A stretch of 56,235 nt of DNA, from NCBI GenBank assembly GCA_964598695.1, contig CAZRDB010000008.1:1-56235 (forward strand), read 5' to 3'. A program made the position numbers and the translations under genes. This DNA comes from CAZRDB01 sp964598695. GTDB taxonomy: Bacteria > Armatimonadota > Zipacnadia > UBA1398. This document shows positions 24,437 through 34,318 of the stretch, piece by piece. The notes under the pieces were generated by a model. The model was not told the DNA's origin and searched no databases. It saw nothing but the letters and a program-made list of their open reading frames with translations. Position 1 is the stretch's first letter, and the number at the start of each line of letters is the position of its first letter.

Positions 24437-26089
24437 GTGCTTCAGCGTCATCTCACCGGGCTCGACCTCTCGCAGCTCCCGTGCGTCCAGTGCGACGTCC
24501 TGATCATCGGGACCGGCGTCGCCGGGCTGTCGTGCGCCCTCGCCGCGGCCCCCAACCGGCGCGTCGTTCTGGTCACGAAGGACACGTTCGAGGAGAACAA
24601 CACGGCCTACGCCCAGGGCGGCGTGGCGGCGGCGCTGTCGCCCGACGACTCCCCGGAGCTGCACGCGATGGACACCCTCGTGGCCGGGGCCGGGCTCTCC
24701 GACGACACCACCGTCATGCGGCTCGTTCATGACGGTCCCGACCGGGTCAAGGAGCTGATCGCGCTCGGCATCGGCTTCGACGAGGAGGGCGGCCACATCG
24801 TCCTCGGCCAGGAGGCCGCCCACTCGAGCCGCCGGATCGCCCACGCCGGAGGCGACGCGACCGGCCGCGCGATCCACCGCACCCTGTGGAACGCCGTCGT
24901 CGTCCAGATGGGGATCGCGATCCGCGAGCACACGATGCTGCTCGACCTCGTCGTCGACGAGGGCCGGGCGCTCGGCGCAATGCTGCTCCACCTCGACACG
25001 GGCAACCTCTCGCTGGTCTCCACCCGGGCCATCGTCATCGCGACCGGCGGGATCGGCGCCGTCTACGAGTGGACCACCAACCCCCTCGTCGCCACCGGCG
25101 ACGGCATCGCGGCCGCCTACCGCGCCGGCGCGACGGTCGCCGACATGGAGTTCGTCCAGTTCCACCCGACCGCGCTGGCGCTCCGCGAGAACCCCCTGTT
25201 CCTCGTGAGCGAGGCGGTCCGTGGCGAGGGAGCGATCGCCCGCGACCGCGACGGGATCGCCTTCCTGGGCGAGTACCACCCGGACGCCGAGCTGGCCCCC
25301 CGCGACATCGTCGCCCGCGCGATCGTCGACCGCTGCGAGCGGACAGGCGCCCGCTACGTCAACCTGGACTGCTCGATGATCGACCCCGATTTCTTCGCTC
25401 GACGCTTCCCCACGATCTTCCGGGCCTGCATGCGCCACGGCCTCGACCCTCGCACCGAGCCGATCCCCGTCACCCCGGCCGCCCACTACACGATGGGCGG
25501 GATCCGCGTGGAACTCGACTCCTCGACCGGGATCGAGGGCCTCTACGCCGCCGGCGAGTGCTCGTGCACCGGCGTTCACGGCGCCAACCGGCTGGCCTCG
25601 AACAGCCTGCTCGAGGGCCTCGTCTTCGGCTCGATCAGCGGGCTCTCCGCCGCCGGGACCGACGTCCGCGATCTCGGCACCCGGATCCGCAGCCTCCCCT
25701 GGAGCGCGCCCCGCGAGCTGGGCGACCGGCCCGAGTGGCGGATCCAGGAGTGCATCGCGGAGCTGCGGTCGCTGATGTGGCGCAACGTCGGAATCGTCCG
25801 CACGGGGGAGGGGCTCTCCCAGGCCCTGGCGAAGATCGACGGGTGGCTGGCGGAGTTCGGGATCCCCCTGCTCCGCAGGGCCGACATCGAGCTTGCCAAC
25901 ATGCTGACCGTGGGCCGTCTCGTGGTCCTCTCGGCGCTCCGGCGCGAGGAGAGCCGCGGCGCCCACTACCGTGCCGACTACCCCGACCGCGATGACGAGA
26001 CGTGGCGCCGGCGGATCTACCGCCGCCTGGTGGGCGTCGTCGGCTCGGATCTCGCGGAGCACGAAGGCATGGACGAGGTGATCGAATGA
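24437..26089 (+). CDS. nadB: L-aspartate oxidase
   Basis: A 550-residue flavoprotein that oxidises L-aspartate to iminoaspartate in de novo NAD synthesis. The FAD site is IIGTGVAGLSCALAAA; NNTAYAQGGVAAAL, SSRRIAHAGGDATGRAIHRT, VQFHPTAL, HYTMGGIRVE and the C-terminal GVHGANRLASNSLLEGLVFG are diagnostic. The C-terminal helical domain ends normally. The start is GTG at 24437 with AGGGGA upstream. nadA and nadC are not in the window. The stop overlaps the start of the next gene (ATGA), so the two are translationally coupled. Confidence 0.96.
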   Translation: MLQRHLTGLDLSQLPCVQCDVLIIGTGVAGLSCALAAAPNRRVVLVTKDTFEENNTAYAQGGVAAALSPDDSPELHAMDTLVAGAGLSDDTTVMRLVHDGPDRVKELIALGIGFDEEGGHIVLGQEAAHSSRRIAHAGGDATGRAIHRTLWNAVVVQMGIAIREHTMLLDLVVDEGRALGAMLLHLDTGNLSLVSTRAIVIATGGIGAVYEWTTNPLVATGDGIAAAYRAGATVADMEFVQFHPTALALRENPLFLVSEAVRGEGAIARDRDGIAFLGEYHPDAELAPRDIVARAIVDRCERTGARYVNLDCSMIDPDFFARRFPTIFRACMRHGLDPRTEPIPVTPAAHYTMGGIRVELDSSTGIEGLYAAGECSCTGVHGANRLASNSLLEGLVFGSISGLSAAGTDVRDLGTRIRSLPWSAPRELGDRPEWRIQECIAELRSLMWRNVGIVRTGEGLSQALAKIDGWLAEFGIPLLRRADIELANMLTVGRLVVLSALRREESRGAHYRADYPDRDDETWRRRIYRRLVGVVGSDLAEHEGMDEVIE

Positions 26090-26604
26090 CAGCGATGGGG
26101 CCGATCGGGCCGGGGGACGATGTCGCGTTCGAGCGCGATCGGGGCGTCACGCACCTGTCGGCCCGCCGGGGCGTCTCCAAGATCGCGGTACACATGGATG
26201 AGCCGCGCGAGGGGATGGGCCTGGTCTTCCGCGTTCTCCATGAGGCAGGCGTCAACGTCTACCTGATCAAGCTCAGCGAGGACCGCATCGAGTTCGCGCT
26301 CGATCGCGGCCTCCTCGAGCCGGCCGTGGAGTCGATCCAGGCCCAGGCGCTCCGCTACTCGCTGGCCCGCGACTGCGCCCTCGTCTCGGTCGTCGCACCC
26401 TCGATGCGCGATCTCTCCGGCGTGCTGTGGCACTTCATGGGCGCCCTCCGCCAGGCCGAGATCGAGGTCCTGGAGCTGTCCGACGCGTACAACGCGATCT
26501 CCTGCCTGATCCCGGAGCGGCAGCTCGACGCGGCCGTCGAGGCGCTCTCCGAGACGTTCCAGGTCGGGCTGTCCTCGGAGCCCGGACCCCTCGATCCCTG
26601 GTAG
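26086..26604 (+). CDS. ACT-domain protein resembling the regulatory part of aspartate kinase
   Basis: A 172-residue protein. The ATG at 26086 overlaps the nadB stop by four bases. After about 30 residues come two ACT-like repeats: VSKIAVHMDEPREGMGLVFR with AGVNVYLIKLSEDRIEFALD, then CALVSVVAPSMRDLSGVLWH with EVLELSDAYNAISCLIPER. The order and spacing match the tandem ACT domains at the end of aspartokinase, but no kinase domain is present. ACT domains bind amino acids. Coupling to an aspartate-using enzyme suggests an aspartate-pathway sensor or a regulatory partner of NadB, which is inference. Confidence 0.75.
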   Translation: MTAMGPIGPGDDVAFERDRGVTHLSARRGVSKIAVHMDEPREGMGLVFRVLHEAGVNVYLIKLSEDRIEFALDRGLLEPAVESIQAQALRYSLARDCALVSVVAPSMRDLSGVLWHFMGALRQAEIEVLELSDAYNAISCLIPERQLDAAVEALSETFQVGLSSEPGPLDPW

Positions 26605-26632
26605 CCCGCCGCCGGAGAAGGGAGCACACGAC

Positions 26633-27082
26633 GTGCCGGTGCACACCACGCGGATCCGGCCGCTCTTCGCCGACACCGACGCGGCCGGCGTCGTCTACTA
26701 CGGAGCCTACCTGCGGCTGCTCGAGGAGGCCCGCACCGAGGCGATCCGCTGGGCCGGGCTGGATGTCGCCCACGAATACCGCCACGGCTGGCTCTTCCCC
26801 GTCACCCGTGTGGAAGTCGATTACCTTTCCCCCGTCACCTATGGCGATGTCGTGTGTCTCACCACCGAGGTGGTAGAGATCGGGCGTGTCCGATTCCGGG
26901 TGAAACACGAACTCTCCCTCGAGGGGAGCGGGTCCCGGGTGGGCAGCGCTTCGGTCTGGCTGGCGTGTCTGAGCACATCGGACCGCAGGCCCGTCCGGCT
27001 CTCGCCCGCGATGTCCGCGGCGCTCGAGCGTCTCCGAACCACGGACTCCGGAGAGTACAGCGAGGCCCCGCCTCTGGGGTGA
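26633..27082 (+). CDS. YbgC/4-hydroxybenzoyl-CoA-thioesterase family protein
   Basis: A 149-residue hotdog-fold protein. The family motif ADTDAAGVVYYGAYLRLLEEAR includes the catalytic-loop Asp, and FPVTRVEVDYLSPVTYGDVV follows. It would hydrolyse short or medium acyl-CoA or acyl-ACP thioesters. The GTG at 26633 has GGAG 8 bases upstream. It lies 28 bases after the ACT gene within the same run. The neighbours give no clear hint of the acyl substrate. Confidence 0.88.
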   Translation: MPVHTTRIRPLFADTDAAGVVYYGAYLRLLEEARTEAIRWAGLDVAHEYRHGWLFPVTRVEVDYLSPVTYGDVVCLTTEVVEIGRVRFRVKHELSLEGSGSRVGSASVWLACLSTSDRRPVRLSPAMSAALERLRTTDSGEYSEAPPLG

Positions 27083-27149
27083 CCCGGGCGGATGCGGGAA
27101 CGCCCGTAGCGAACTGCCGAGTCTCGCGCTGCCGCGAGGAGGCTGGGAC

Positions 27150-27782
27150 GTGACGGATCGGGAACTCGACGCGACGACGGCCGAGACGCTGCTCAACTGG
27201 GACGCGGTGGTCCAGTCCCACGCGAGCGACGGCCCCGTACCCCTGCGCAAGATGTCGGTCTCGCGCCGCGAGGCCTTCCTCGTGGAGACCCGAGCCATCC
27301 AGGCGGTCGCCCACGCCTTCGTCGAGAGCGTCCACTCCGGCCAGACCCCCAGCGACACCCTGGCGCTCAAGATCACGGAGGTGGACCGCCGGGTCTTCAA
27401 CCAGCTCGTGCGGCCGCTGCTCCCCGAGCACTTCCAGCTCCAGAACCGCGGCGGGCTCGCCCACGTCACGCTCGTCCCCCGCGAGACGCTCTCCCCGCTC
27501 CCCTTCGCCCAGGTCATCGAACTCGCCGACCTGGTCCTGCTCGCCATCCGAGGCATCGGCCACGAGATCACCCGCTGCGCCAACCCCCGCTGCGACCGAG
27601 GCTCCTACCGCCGCGCCAAGCTCTTCGTCCGCGAGATCACCGGCAAGCGGGGCGGCAAGCGCTTCTGCTGCACCGCCTGCCGCGAGGCCGAGAAGCTCGC
27701 GCGCGAGGAGGCAGCCCTCGCGCAGGAGGAGCCGCCGCCCCCGCCGCGGCTGCGCAAGCGCAAGGCCGAGATCCACCACTAG
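27150..27782 (+). CDS. CGNR-like zinc-finger protein
   Basis: A 210-residue protein, GTG start at 27150 after a GAGGAGG box. The N-terminal 140 residues are mostly helical with no recognised catalytic motif. Residues about 147-180 hold a zinc-ribbon candidate, ITRCANPRCDRG paired with KRFCCTACREAEK, resembling the C-terminal CGNR zinc finger of putative transcription regulators, although the CGNR tetrapeptide itself is absent. The tail is basic and proline-rich (PPPPPRLRKRK). It is probably a nucleic-acid-binding regulator; targets unknown. It is the last gene of the run and converges on the AGE-family gene. Confidence 0.6.
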   Translation: MTDRELDATTAETLLNWDAVVQSHASDGPVPLRKMSVSRREAFLVETRAIQAVAHAFVESVHSGQTPSDTLALKITEVDRRVFNQLVRPLLPEHFQLQNRGGLAHVTLVPRETLSPLPFAQVIELADLVLLAIRGIGHEITRCANPRCDRGSYRRAKLFVREITGKRGGKRFCCTACREAEKLAREEAALAQEEPPPPPRLRKRKAEIHH

Positions 27783-28948
27783 GCCGGGGGAGGCTCGGCC
27801 AGCCGCACGGCTTCCATGCAGAGGCCGACCAGGTGGTAGTCGATCTTCCACTCGCTCCCCTTGTACGGGTCGCGCGGATCGGCCTCGACGTACCAGCCCC
27901 CGTACTCCGGGTCGATCAGGCGCCGCCGGAAGCAGCCGATGTTCGCGGCCAGCGGACCGAGCAGCGCGGGCTCGCCCAGGCCGAGGCCGTAGCGCAGGAG
28001 CGCCCGCGAGGCCTCGCACTGCTCCCACCAGCCCCGGTGCGCGGCGTCCTCCGGCGCAATCGAGGTATCCATCCGGGCCCGCGTGAGCACGCCGCCGTCC
28101 GAGGCGGCCACGCCGATCTCCAGGGCTCGGCCGAGAAGCCGCCGGCCGACGGCCGCCAGCCCGCCGCCGTGGCCCATCCTCTCCGCCTCGGCGAGCAGGT
28201 AGGCCCACTCGAACTGGTGGCCGATGTTGATCCACCCGCCGTCCTCGTCGGCGAGCGGGCGCCATGAGACATCGAACGTCTCCGGGATCAGGTCGTCGTC
28301 CCGCAGCAGCCTCCCCCCCACGAACCGCCAGAGCCCGTCGACCGCCTCCCGCGCCTCGGCGCCTCCGCCCGCCGCCTCGAGTGCCAGCAGGGCCTCGAAC
28401 AGGTGCATGACTGGGTTCTGGCTGCGCCGCGTCGGCTCCGTGTAACTCGAGAGGTCCTCCGAGACGCCTTGGTAGTAGCCCCCCTCGGCGTCGGTCAGGG
28501 CTTCCGCCAGGAACCGGCGCGTCTCGAGCGCGGCCGCCAGGCAGGCGGGGTCCCCCAGGCACCGGGCGGCGTGCGAGAGCCCGAAGACGGCGAACGCGAG
28601 GCCGTAGGTGTTCCTGCTCCGGTCGATCGGTCGGCCGTCGGGCGCGACCGACCAGTGCCAGCCGCCGCCGGGCGCGTCCCGGAAGTGGCGCAGGAGGAAG
28701 CCGACGCCACGCTCGACCGCCGCCCGGTAGCGCTCGTCCCCGGTCAGGGCGAAGCCTTGGGCGAAGTTGAACAGGAGCCGCGTCTGCGAGACGAGTGTGG
28801 CGAACGGCTGCTCCTTGCGCCGCCAGGCACGGTCGATCTGGGGCTGCAGGAAGCCGTTCTCATGGGGTGCGACGGCCAGCCAGCGCGGCAGGATCTCCTC
28901 CACGGCGTGTGCGCGGAACCAGGCAAGGTCGATCCGAGGCTCGATCAC
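27779..28948 (-). CDS. N-acylglucosamine 2-epimerase (AGE) family protein
   Basis: A 389-residue (alpha/alpha)6-barrel protein. Motifs include SQTRLLFNFAQGFALTGDE, GWHWSVAPDGRPID, NTYGLAFAVFGLSHAA, NPVMHLFEALLAL, INIGHQFEWAYLLAEA and KIDYHLVGLCMEAVRL; the His residues of GHQFEW and YHLVGLCMEA fit the AGE-family active site. Such enzymes epimerise or isomerise free sugars (GlcNAc, mannose, cellobiose). The start is uncertain: the GTG at 28948 gives the expected length with only a weak GGTGAT ribosome site. The open frame continues further upstream, but that extension has no protein-like character. It overlaps the end of the preceding gene by four bases, tail to tail. Confidence 0.85.
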   Translation of the reverse strand: MIEPRIDLAWFRAHAVEEILPRWLAVAPHENGFLQPQIDRAWRRKEQPFATLVSQTRLLFNFAQGFALTGDERYRAAVERGVGFLLRHFRDAPGGGWHWSVAPDGRPIDRSRNTYGLAFAVFGLSHAARCLGDPACLAAALETRRFLAEALTDAEGGYYQGVSEDLSSYTEPTRRSQNPVMHLFEALLALEAAGGGAEAREAVDGLWRFVGGRLLRDDDLIPETFDVSWRPLADEDGGWINIGHQFEWAYLLAEAERMGHGGGLAAVGRRLLGRALEIGVAASDGGVLTRARMDTSIAPEDAAHRGWWEQCEASRALLRYGLGLGEPALLGPLAANIGCFRRRLIDPEYGGWYVEADPRDPYKGSEWKIDYHLVGLCMEAVRLAEPPPA

Positions 28949-29125
28949 GGGTGCATCACCGGCGCTCGGTTCGCCCGGAGGGCCGGCTTCCCTTGTCCGG
29001 AGTCCCCGCGGACCCGCGGGGGGAGCGTGTCCGGCAGGGCACGCCCCGGCCCCCCTCTCCCCGCCGGCCGCGCCGTTCTCCCTGCACGGGGAAGGGTTCT
29101 CGCAAGAATCTCGAAAAAAGGTGAA

Positions 29126-29144
29126 CGCCGGGTTGAACCCGGCG
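29126..29144. promoter_or_regulatory. Perfect palindrome upstream of the ECF sigma gene
   Basis: CGCCGGGTT and AACCCGGCG form a 9-bp perfect inverted repeat around a single G, about 45 bases upstream of the sigma-factor start. It lies in the 240-base divergent region between the AGE and sigma genes. It could be an operator; the one-base centre makes a simple RNA hairpin less likely. Confidence 0.4.
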
Positions 29145-29188
29145 CGCTCAGTCCCTGTTCTACGCCTGAAGATCGGGAGCCCGATGCC

Positions 29189-29761
29189 ATGACGGTACCT
29201 GACGACGTCCTCGTCGAGCGAACGCTGGAGGGTGACACCTCGGCGTTTTCGACGCTGTACGACCGCTACGAGCGGCCGTTGTTCAACTTCGTGTACCAGT
29301 ACATCGGGGACTACGAAGCGGCACAGGACATCTTCCAGGAGACCATGATCCGGGCCTACCGCAAGCTCTCGCGGTATCAGGTGGGCACCAACTTCTCGGC
29401 CTGGATCCACCGAATCGCCATCAACCTGGCCAAGGACGAGTTCAAGCGTCGTCGCCGTCGGCCGATCAGCAACATCTCCGAATCGTCCGAGAGCGGCGAC
29501 GAGACCGACCTGTTCTCCATGCTGGCGGAGGAGGGTCCCGGCCCGGAGAAGATGCTCCTCGACAAGGACACCGCGCGCCGGGTCCGCGAGGGGCTCTCCC
29601 ACCTCACCCACGACCACATGCAGGTGATCCTGCTGTATGTCTTCCAGGGGATGGCCTACAAGGACATCGCCGACACCCTGGGGGTGCCCATCGGCACGGT
29701 GAAGTCGCGCATGCACTACGCCGTGAAGGAACTGGGCAAGGTGCTCGACGGCAGGCTGTAG
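29189..29761 (+). CDS. ECF-type RNA polymerase sigma factor
   Basis: A 190-residue protein, ATG at 29189 with GGGAGC upstream. Region 2 is clear: FSTLYDRYERPLFNFVYQYI, EAAQDIFQETMIRAYRKL and FSAWIHRIAINLAKDEFKRR. Region 4 ends the protein: LLYVFQGMAYKDIADTLGVP with IGTVKSRMHYAVKEL. It is followed after 79 bases by a gene with a zf-HC2-like N-terminus and one membrane helix, the typical anti-sigma partner. It is expected to direct transcription in response to an envelope signal; the target promoters were not identified. Confidence 0.93.
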   Translation: MTVPDDVLVERTLEGDTSAFSTLYDRYERPLFNFVYQYIGDYEAAQDIFQETMIRAYRKLSRYQVGTNFSAWIHRIAINLAKDEFKRRRRRPISNISESSESGDETDLFSMLAEEGPGPEKMLLDKDTARRVREGLSHLTHDHMQVILLYVFQGMAYKDIADTLGVPIGTVKSRMHYAVKELGKVLDGRL

Positions 29762-29840
29762 AACGCCGGAGCCCGTCGACGGGCGCCCGGCGCGACCGAG
29801 ATGCAGGACCGGCCGGAGACCGCGGTAGGCCGGAGTAGGG

Positions 29841-30590
29841 GTGAAGCTCATGCGATGCGAGCACGTTCGCGAGCGGGTCTTGGAGGCATTCCTCGCCGGT
29901 GAGGCGGAGGTTCCGGTCGGGCTGCGGCCGCACGTCGAGGGCTGCCCCGATTGCGCGGCGGAGATCCAGCGTCTCAAGCGCGGGGTTCTCGCCACCAAGG
30001 TGATCCCGCACCTCGGCGTCGATCCGCCCTCCGGCATGAAGGCCAAGGTCTTCGCGGAGATCGAGCGCCAGCCCGTCGCCCGGGTGATGCCGGCCGACGA
30101 GGCCGCGCCAAGCCGCGCGCGTGAGACCGAGCCGCCGACGCCGAGAGGACTCCCCTTCCGGGGCGGCCTGCTCCGGGTGCTTCCCATCGCGGCGGCGCTG
30201 GCGGCGCTCTGCATCGGGCTGGCCGTCGTCGCGGTCAACAACACGCCCTCCCGCAACGTCCGCATCCTGGTCGAGCGGGTCCGGACCTCACCCGCCCTCG
30301 CGTCGTGCGACGAGTTGGTCGAGTCGGTCCGCAACGACCCCACGAGCTGGGGCGTCGACTCCGCGATGCACCAGCGCACGATCGAGGAGTCCCGCCTGGT
30401 CCTCCAGCGCGTCGCGGGGGCCGGCCGCAGCCAGCGCGACGTCTATGCCGCCCGCGAGACCGTGGAGGCGAAGCACCTGGTCGATGCGATGAGCCGTGTC
30501 GCCAACGACTGCCCCGACGCGACCACCCGCCAGAGAGCCCAAGACGTCCTCAGCGCGTTGCAGGACATCCAGGAACTCGACCGTAAGTAG
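29841..30590 (+). CDS. Membrane-anchored anti-sigma factor (zf-HC2 type)
   Basis: A 249-residue protein starting at GTG 29841 (an ATG nine bases on is an alternative). The N-terminus has the zinc-binding anti-sigma signature: MRCEHVRE, then HVEGCPDCAAEI (HxxxCxxC). One membrane helix follows at about residues 110-132 (LLRVLPIAAALAALCIGLAV). The remaining 115 residues would be periplasmic and helical, without a recognised domain. It should sequester the sigma factor encoded just upstream until an envelope stress releases it. Confidence 0.85.
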   Translation: MKLMRCEHVRERVLEAFLAGEAEVPVGLRPHVEGCPDCAAEIQRLKRGVLATKVIPHLGVDPPSGMKAKVFAEIERQPVARVMPADEAAPSRARETEPPTPRGLPFRGGLLRVLPIAAALAALCIGLAVVAVNNTPSRNVRILVERVRTSPALASCDELVESVRNDPTSWGVDSAMHQRTIEESRLVLQRVAGAGRSQRDVYAARETVEAKHLVDAMSRVANDCPDATTRQRAQDVLSALQDIQELDRK

Positions 30591-30603
30591 GGGCGAGTTA
30601 GGC

Positions 30604-32496
30604 ATGCAGGACACGGCTCTACCAATCGAGGCGCTCTCCGGTGGCGGCAGCGGAACGGAGGATGTCGCCGCTGAGGCGTATCAGGGGCATGCCGCGGAGA
30701 TGCGGACGAAAGGCCCAATCACTCGTCGAGTCGCACAGGTCCTCGTAGCCCTCGTGGCCCTCGGCGCCACGGGCGTGATGCTCTCGGCACGCTACCCGCG
30801 CGGGGGCGATCAGCTCTGGGAGCAGGGCCAGGCGGCCGAGAACCAGGGGCAGTACGCCGACGCCGCCCGCGCCTACGAACGACTCGCGTCCGAGTACCCC
30901 ACACACCCCCATGCCAGTGAGGCCCTGTACCAGCTCGGCTGCGTGAACCGGGTCTACATGAACGATCCCGACGCCGCCCTCGCCGTCTTCCGCCGGCTCC
31001 TCGGCCGCCCCTGCGACGACCGCGACACGAAGTGGAAGCGGTGGGCCCTGCGCGACACGGGCGACATCTACCGCGCCAACAAGAACTGGGACGAGGCGAT
31101 TCGCTCCTTCGAGAGCCTCGCGTTCCAGTACGGTGAGGATGCGGCGACCCGTACCGAAGCCCGGCTTCGCCTCGCGCAGATCTACTTCGAGATGAAGGAC
31201 GCCGGCCAGGCGAAGGCTTCCTGCGACATGGTCCTCGAGATGGCCGACGCCGGGCGGGTCGCCTCCGTGCGCGCCTTGCGGCTCAAGTCGGAGATCGCCG
31301 ACCGCCTCGAAGACGACCCGCAGGCCGCGATGGAGCCACTGACGCGGATCATCCAGCTCTACAGCGGCACGGGCGACGCCGACCAGGCCAACCGCGACCT
31401 GGCCTATCTCCGCTCCCGCGTCGCGGTGCCGACCACCGGCGCCGAGTCCTCCACGGCGACCGAGGCGGCCGGCGACGACGCGGAGCTTCCCTCCAGCCAG
31501 GCCGTCTGGGTCGAGCTGCCACGGCAGATCCCCGGCGGCGTGCGCGACCAGGGACTGCTCGAGTGCCTGCGTGTGCTGTGCGCCGCCCAGGGCGTCGTGG
31601 TCAGCGAGGAGAAGCTCGCCGGGCTCTCCGGCCACGCGTTCGCCTTCTGGTACAGCTCGACCGATCGGCAGCGTGGCGGCCGCGTCTACGCGCAGGATCC
31701 CGTCGAGACCGCCGCGAAGCGCCTCGGCCTCTCGGGCGCGCGCCGGCTCCCGGCCGCCAGCGAGACCGCGGCGCTCACGCTCCTCAAGCAGCAGATCCAC
31801 CGCAAGCTGGCCGTCATGGTCCCCCTGACGCTCGGCGGCAGGTCGACCTGGCGCATCGTGGTCGGCTACGACCCCGGCCGGAGTGAGTTCCTGCTCTTCT
31901 CCGCTTCCGGGCGGTACGAGGCCGTCGATGCCGCCGACTTCCGCGCCGGATGGTCCACCGGCGGCGGCCCCGCCTTCCGCCTCCACGGCGCCGCCCCTGC
32001 CCGGTACACGATGTACGTGATCACCGGCCCCACCAAGCACACCGGCGGCGCCTACGGCGCGCGCGCGGCGCTGCGCGACGCCGCCACCGCGTTCCGCGGC
32101 GCCTCGACGGGGGGCTACGTGAGCGGGGCGAAGGCCTTCCGCCAGTTGGCGGGCGACTTCTCCAAGCTCGCGGCCGGCGAGTTGGACGCGCGCGGCGCCG
32201 ACGATCTCGCGGCCTGGTGCGGCCAACCGCTCTCCGACCTCGTGGCTCGTCGCGAGTTGGCGCGCAAAGACCTCGCGATCTGGAGCGAAGCCCGGTTCAT
32301 CCCGGCCGACAAGGCCGAGCAGGCGACGGCCCTCCTCGGCGATTCCATCGACCTGCTCTCGCGCCTCGCCGAGGCCTACCGCCACGCCCGCGACGGGAGC
32401 GGCCCCTCCGAGGGAGGCGGCAGCCCGGCCGACCTCGCCACCAAGCTCGCGCAGATCGACGAGAAGCTGGCCGAGGCGCTCAGCGGCCTCCAGTAG
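30604..32496 (+). CDS. Membrane-anchored TPR protein with a C39/BtrH-like C-terminal domain
   Basis: A 630-residue protein, ATG at 30604, 13 bases after the anti-sigma gene. A short cytoplasmic part and one helix (VAQVLVALVALGATGVML, residues about 43-60) precede tetratricopeptide repeats of the Tol-Pal/BamD type: EQGQAAENQGQYADAARAYE, ALYQLGCVNRVYMNDPDAAL, GDIYRANKNWDEAIRSFESL. From about residue 305, IPGGVRDQGLLECLRVLCAA with VVSEEKLAGLSGHAFAFWYS resembles papain-like C39/BtrH folds, with C321 or C326 as a possible nucleophile. The His/Asp partners were not assigned, so this may be a non-catalytic relative. It is probably a periplasmic effector or sensor of the sigma system. Confidence 0.6.
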   Translation: MQDTALPIEALSGGGSGTEDVAAEAYQGHAAEMRTKGPITRRVAQVLVALVALGATGVMLSARYPRGGDQLWEQGQAAENQGQYADAARAYERLASEYPTHPHASEALYQLGCVNRVYMNDPDAALAVFRRLLGRPCDDRDTKWKRWALRDTGDIYRANKNWDEAIRSFESLAFQYGEDAATRTEARLRLAQIYFEMKDAGQAKASCDMVLEMADAGRVASVRALRLKSEIADRLEDDPQAAMEPLTRIIQLYSGTGDADQANRDLAYLRSRVAVPTTGAESSTATEAAGDDAELPSSQAVWVELPRQIPGGVRDQGLLECLRVLCAAQGVVVSEEKLAGLSGHAFAFWYSSTDRQRGGRVYAQDPVETAAKRLGLSGARRLPAASETAALTLLKQQIHRKLAVMVPLTLGGRSTWRIVVGYDPGRSEFLLFSASGRYEAVDAADFRAGWSTGGGPAFRLHGAAPARYTMYVITGPTKHTGGAYGARAALRDAATAFRGASTGGYVSGAKAFRQLAGDFSKLAAGELDARGADDLAAWCGQPLSDLVARRELARKDLAIWSEARFIPADKAEQATALLGDSIDLLSRLAEAYRHARDGSGPSEGGGSPADLATKLAQIDEKLAEALSGLQ

Positions 32497-32540
32497 CCTC
32501 TCCGCTATGCCCTTTCGACCGCCTTCCGGAACGCCCGCGG

Positions 32541-32579
32541 TTGCGCCGTCGCCCCATGGGTGCTACAAGTGGGCACCCA
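32541..32579 (+). promoter_or_regulatory. Candidate pckA promoter with operator-like inverted repeat
   Basis: TTGCGC (32541-32546), a 17-base spacer and TACAAG (32564-32569) resemble promoter boxes. The -10 box lies inside an inverted repeat, TGGGTGC (32557-32563) and GCACCCA (32573-32579), a layout in which a bound repressor would block RNA polymerase. It is about 40 bases upstream of the gene. Confidence 0.35.
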
Positions 32580-32616
32580 CGGAGCGCGACGGCCGGGGTA
32601 CCGCAGACACGGAAAG

Positions 32617-34200
<1,584 letters not shown>

Positions 34201-34230
34201 CGCCGATCGCCAGGGTCCGACGCACAGGTG

Positions 34231-34263
34231 ACCGCACCCGAACCGCGAAGGTTCGGGTGCGGT
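34231..34263 (+). terminator. Terminator hairpin after pckA
   Basis: ACCGCACCCGAACC (34231-34244), loop GCGAA and GGTTCGGGTGCGGT (34250-34263) form a perfect 14-bp stem followed by TTGTCCTT. It is the strongest intrinsic-terminator-like structure I found in the window, although the T run is short. Confidence 0.75.
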
Positions 34264-34318
34264 TTGTCCTTCGCGGGCGGTCGGGCCCCGCAGAGGAGCA
34301 GTCGGAAGGGGAGGCCCC

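Noticed and set aside
28949..30379. Upstream extension of the AGE-family frame to 30379
   Set aside because: It runs antisense through the sigma and anti-sigma genes and has no protein-like motifs; the AGE domain is complete from 28948.
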